From Flavobacterium terrae (GTDB lineage: Bacteria; Bacteroidota; Bacteroidia; Flavobacteriales; Flavobacteriaceae): DNA of 64,000 bases. Location of the stretch: contig NZ_FQZI01000002.1 in the NCBI RefSeq assembly GCF_900142035.1, forward strand, positions 738,780-802,779, in the 5' to 3' direction. The notes below the pieces were generated by a model. The model was not told the origin of the DNA. It searched no databases and was given only the letters and a program-made list of their open reading frames with translations. This document shows, piece after piece, positions 62,900 through 64,000 of the stretch (positions are counted from its first letter, which is position 1; the number at the start of each line of letters is the position of its first letter). The translations under genes and the position numbers were made by a program.

Positions 62900-63904
62900 T
62901 TAATTAATTGCTGGACAGTTACAGTCGTATTTTTCTTTCTTACAACCAAAATCATATCCCAGTGTAATTTGATGAAAACCTCCAGTATCAAACTTAATAT
63001 CACCCATTACATTTGAGTATGTATAAGCAAACATGAACTTCTTATAGTTTACACCTAAAATAGGAGTTATATATTGTAATTTTTGATCTTTGATTTCTGT
63101 TCCATCAACATATTGCGCTCCATCAAAACTTCTTCTATAAGAAAGAGCTGCCCAGATTTTTCCAAAATCTACTGGCTTATAAACTTTCATATTGACATCT
63201 AACGCTTTTTCTTTAGTTCTTTCAGTCAATTGAAATAATATTGATGGTTCAAAAAGAAGTTTTCTTGAATTCCCAAAGTTATAACCAAAACTCATTAAAT
63301 ATTTTCTCAAATTATCAGACTCATATTTAGTATACAAACCTCTACTTTGAAATAAAGCATTTTTAACAGTTACGTGTGCATAAAAATCAAACACATTATA
63401 AGATGCCCCAAAATCAACATTTAAATAAGAAGAACGCTGTAAAATACCAGCAATAATCGGATCAAAATCATTTTGATCCCTTAAAAAGGTCGTCTCATCT
63501 AATTGATTTTGAACCAATCCCCCACTTAAACCGAAAGATAATTGATTTAAATCCGTAGTACTTCTAGAAAACATAATATGGTGAGCATAAGTTACCTTTA
63601 CTCCTTTTTGAGCATGATATCCATTCTTATCATTAAATAAAATCACACCAATTCCTGATTTACCATCTTGATCTATTGCTCCGTTAAAACTTACTGTTTG
63701 TAATGCAGGCGCATCCGAGTTTCCAAACCACTGTTGACGTGCAGTTAATCTAATTTTAGAACAATTTGCTGCTCCAGCCATTGAAGGATGCAATAAGTAA
63801 TAATTATCTGATAGGTAGTCTGAATAAACAGCTATTCCTTCTTGAGAAAAAGAAAAGTTTGAAACAACCAAACCTATTAAAAGTGCTATTTTTTTAAAGT
63901 TCAT
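62900..63904 (-). CDS. PorP/SprF family T9SS outer-membrane protein
   Basis: This 334-aa protein has a signal peptide (1-20, ending NFSFSQ) and the PorP/SprF beta-barrel pattern: YSDYLSDNYYLLHPSMAGAA at the N-terminus, LTARQQWFGNSDAPALQTVS, then GIGVILFNDKNGYHAQKGVK and the C-terminal GGFHQITLGYDFGC. The C-terminus is rich in Cys and Lys (CKKEKYDCNCPAIN). PorP/SprF proteins secrete and hold partner adhesins with type B sorting domains. Such a partner ends 3 nt upstream (63908), so the pair is operonic. Confidence 0.93.
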   Translation of the reverse strand: MNFKKIALLIGLVVSNFSFSQEGIAVYSDYLSDNYYLLHPSMAGAANCSKIRLTARQQWFGNSDAPALQTVSFNGAIDQDGKSGIGVILFNDKNGYHAQKGVKVTYAHHIMFSRSTTDLNQLSFGLSGGLVQNQLDETTFLRDQNDFDPIIAGILQRSSYLNVDFGASYNVFDFYAHVTVKNALFQSRGLYTKYESDNLRKYLMSFGYNFGNSRKLLFEPSILFQLTERTKEKALDVNMKVYKPVDFGKIWAALSYRRSFDGAQYVDGTEIKDQKLQYITPILGVNYKKFMFAYTYSNVMGDIKFDTGGFHQITLGYDFGCKKEKYDCNCPAIN

Positions 63905-63907
63905 TAT

Positions 63908-64000
63908 TTATCGTTTTAAAGAGAAATGGGATTTAAATTCTTTGTTTTGTCCTTTTTCTTGGTAAAACACCACAAACCAGTAATCTGTCGAAGGCAGGTC
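63908..64000 (-). CDS. C-terminus of a T9SS type B sorted surface protein (gliding-motility-associated C-terminal domain), truncated by window
   Basis: The last 30 codons read DLPSTDYWFVVFYQEKGQNK and then EFKSHFSLKR before the stop. LPSTDYWF and the EF-x-HFSLKR ending are diagnostic of the type B sorting domain (gliding_CTERM). The protein, which extends beyond the window, is likely a large adhesin such as those in the SprB group. Its stop lies 3 nt before the PorP/SprF start. Confidence 0.9.
   Translation of the reverse strand, partial: DLPSTDYWFVVFYQEKGQNKEFKSHFSLKR

Noticed and set aside
1..64000. CRISPR arrays, insertion sequences, integrases or rRNA genes
   Set aside because: No regularly spaced repeats, transposase motifs, att-like duplications at the tRNAs or rRNA segments were seen on reading both strands.

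Overview
The window looks like a chromosomal segment of a Flavobacterium-type bacterium (Bacteroidota, Flavobacteriaceae). It is AT-rich. Many genes are preceded by the Bacteroidota -7 promoter element TAnnTTTG, and Shine-Dalgarno sequences are weak. Family markers include cargo and a PorP/SprF partner of the type IX secretion system (T9SS), an S46 dipeptidyl-peptidase, an HPPK-deoxynucleoside kinase fusion, DUF6089 and DUF6370 proteins, and a TonB receptor with a carboxypeptidase-like N-terminal domain. I saw no insertion sequence, prophage, CRISPR array, integrase or rRNA. Nearly all of it is core genome with a few lineage-specific small genes.

Layout. 1-8.7 kb: the 3' part of pruA, a large T9SS-sorted alpha/beta hydrolase, rsmG diverging from a membrane fatty-acid desaturase, an aspartate-type aminotransferase and purT. 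8.8-13.4 kb: a U32 rRNA/tRNA-hydroxylation type protein, then a small stress-like cluster of a tiny lipoprotein, a DUF6370 protein, a Crp/Fnr regulator, pirin and YceI. The pirin and YceI genes share an identical 16-bp palindrome at the same distance from their -7 boxes. 13.8-23.4 kb: a TonB receptor, a DUF1801 protein and an MFP-RND-OMF efflux operon. 23.6-34.2 kb: fabD, a HipA-like kinase/DUF3037 pair, three paralogous Ala-rich lipoproteins, galE and a DegT sugar aminotransferase, waaA, a DPP11-like peptidase and a DUF1508 protein.

34.3-46.7 kb: tRNA-Gly and tRNA-Leu, mutS, a DUF1573 protein, a SpoU methyltransferase, the folK-dNK fusion, sppA, an AsmA-like protein, a DUF2797 protein and a GH3-family enzyme. 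46.9-53.9 kb: an OmpA/PD40 protein, the tig-clpP-clpX protein quality-control block, and a pdxJ-hydrolase-holin-like operon. 54-62.2 kb: CBS protein-nadK, then an envelope-biogenesis run of DUF6089-uppS-bamA-ompH-ompH followed by murI. 62.2-64 kb: a hairpin-forming intergenic repeat, a gamma-carbonic anhydrase-like protein, a PorP/SprF protein, and the last 30 codons of a T9SS type-B-sorted surface protein.

Two promoter themes recur. First, several apparent TTG start codons are the TTG of a -7 box, so the true starts lie at the next ATG (5117, 11912, 24584, 46880, 55647). Second, several -7 boxes sit only 4-8 nt before the ATG, suggesting leaderless or nearly leaderless mRNAs.

Most enzyme identifications rest on motifs I can see and are solid. 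Regulatory claims are pattern-based inferences.
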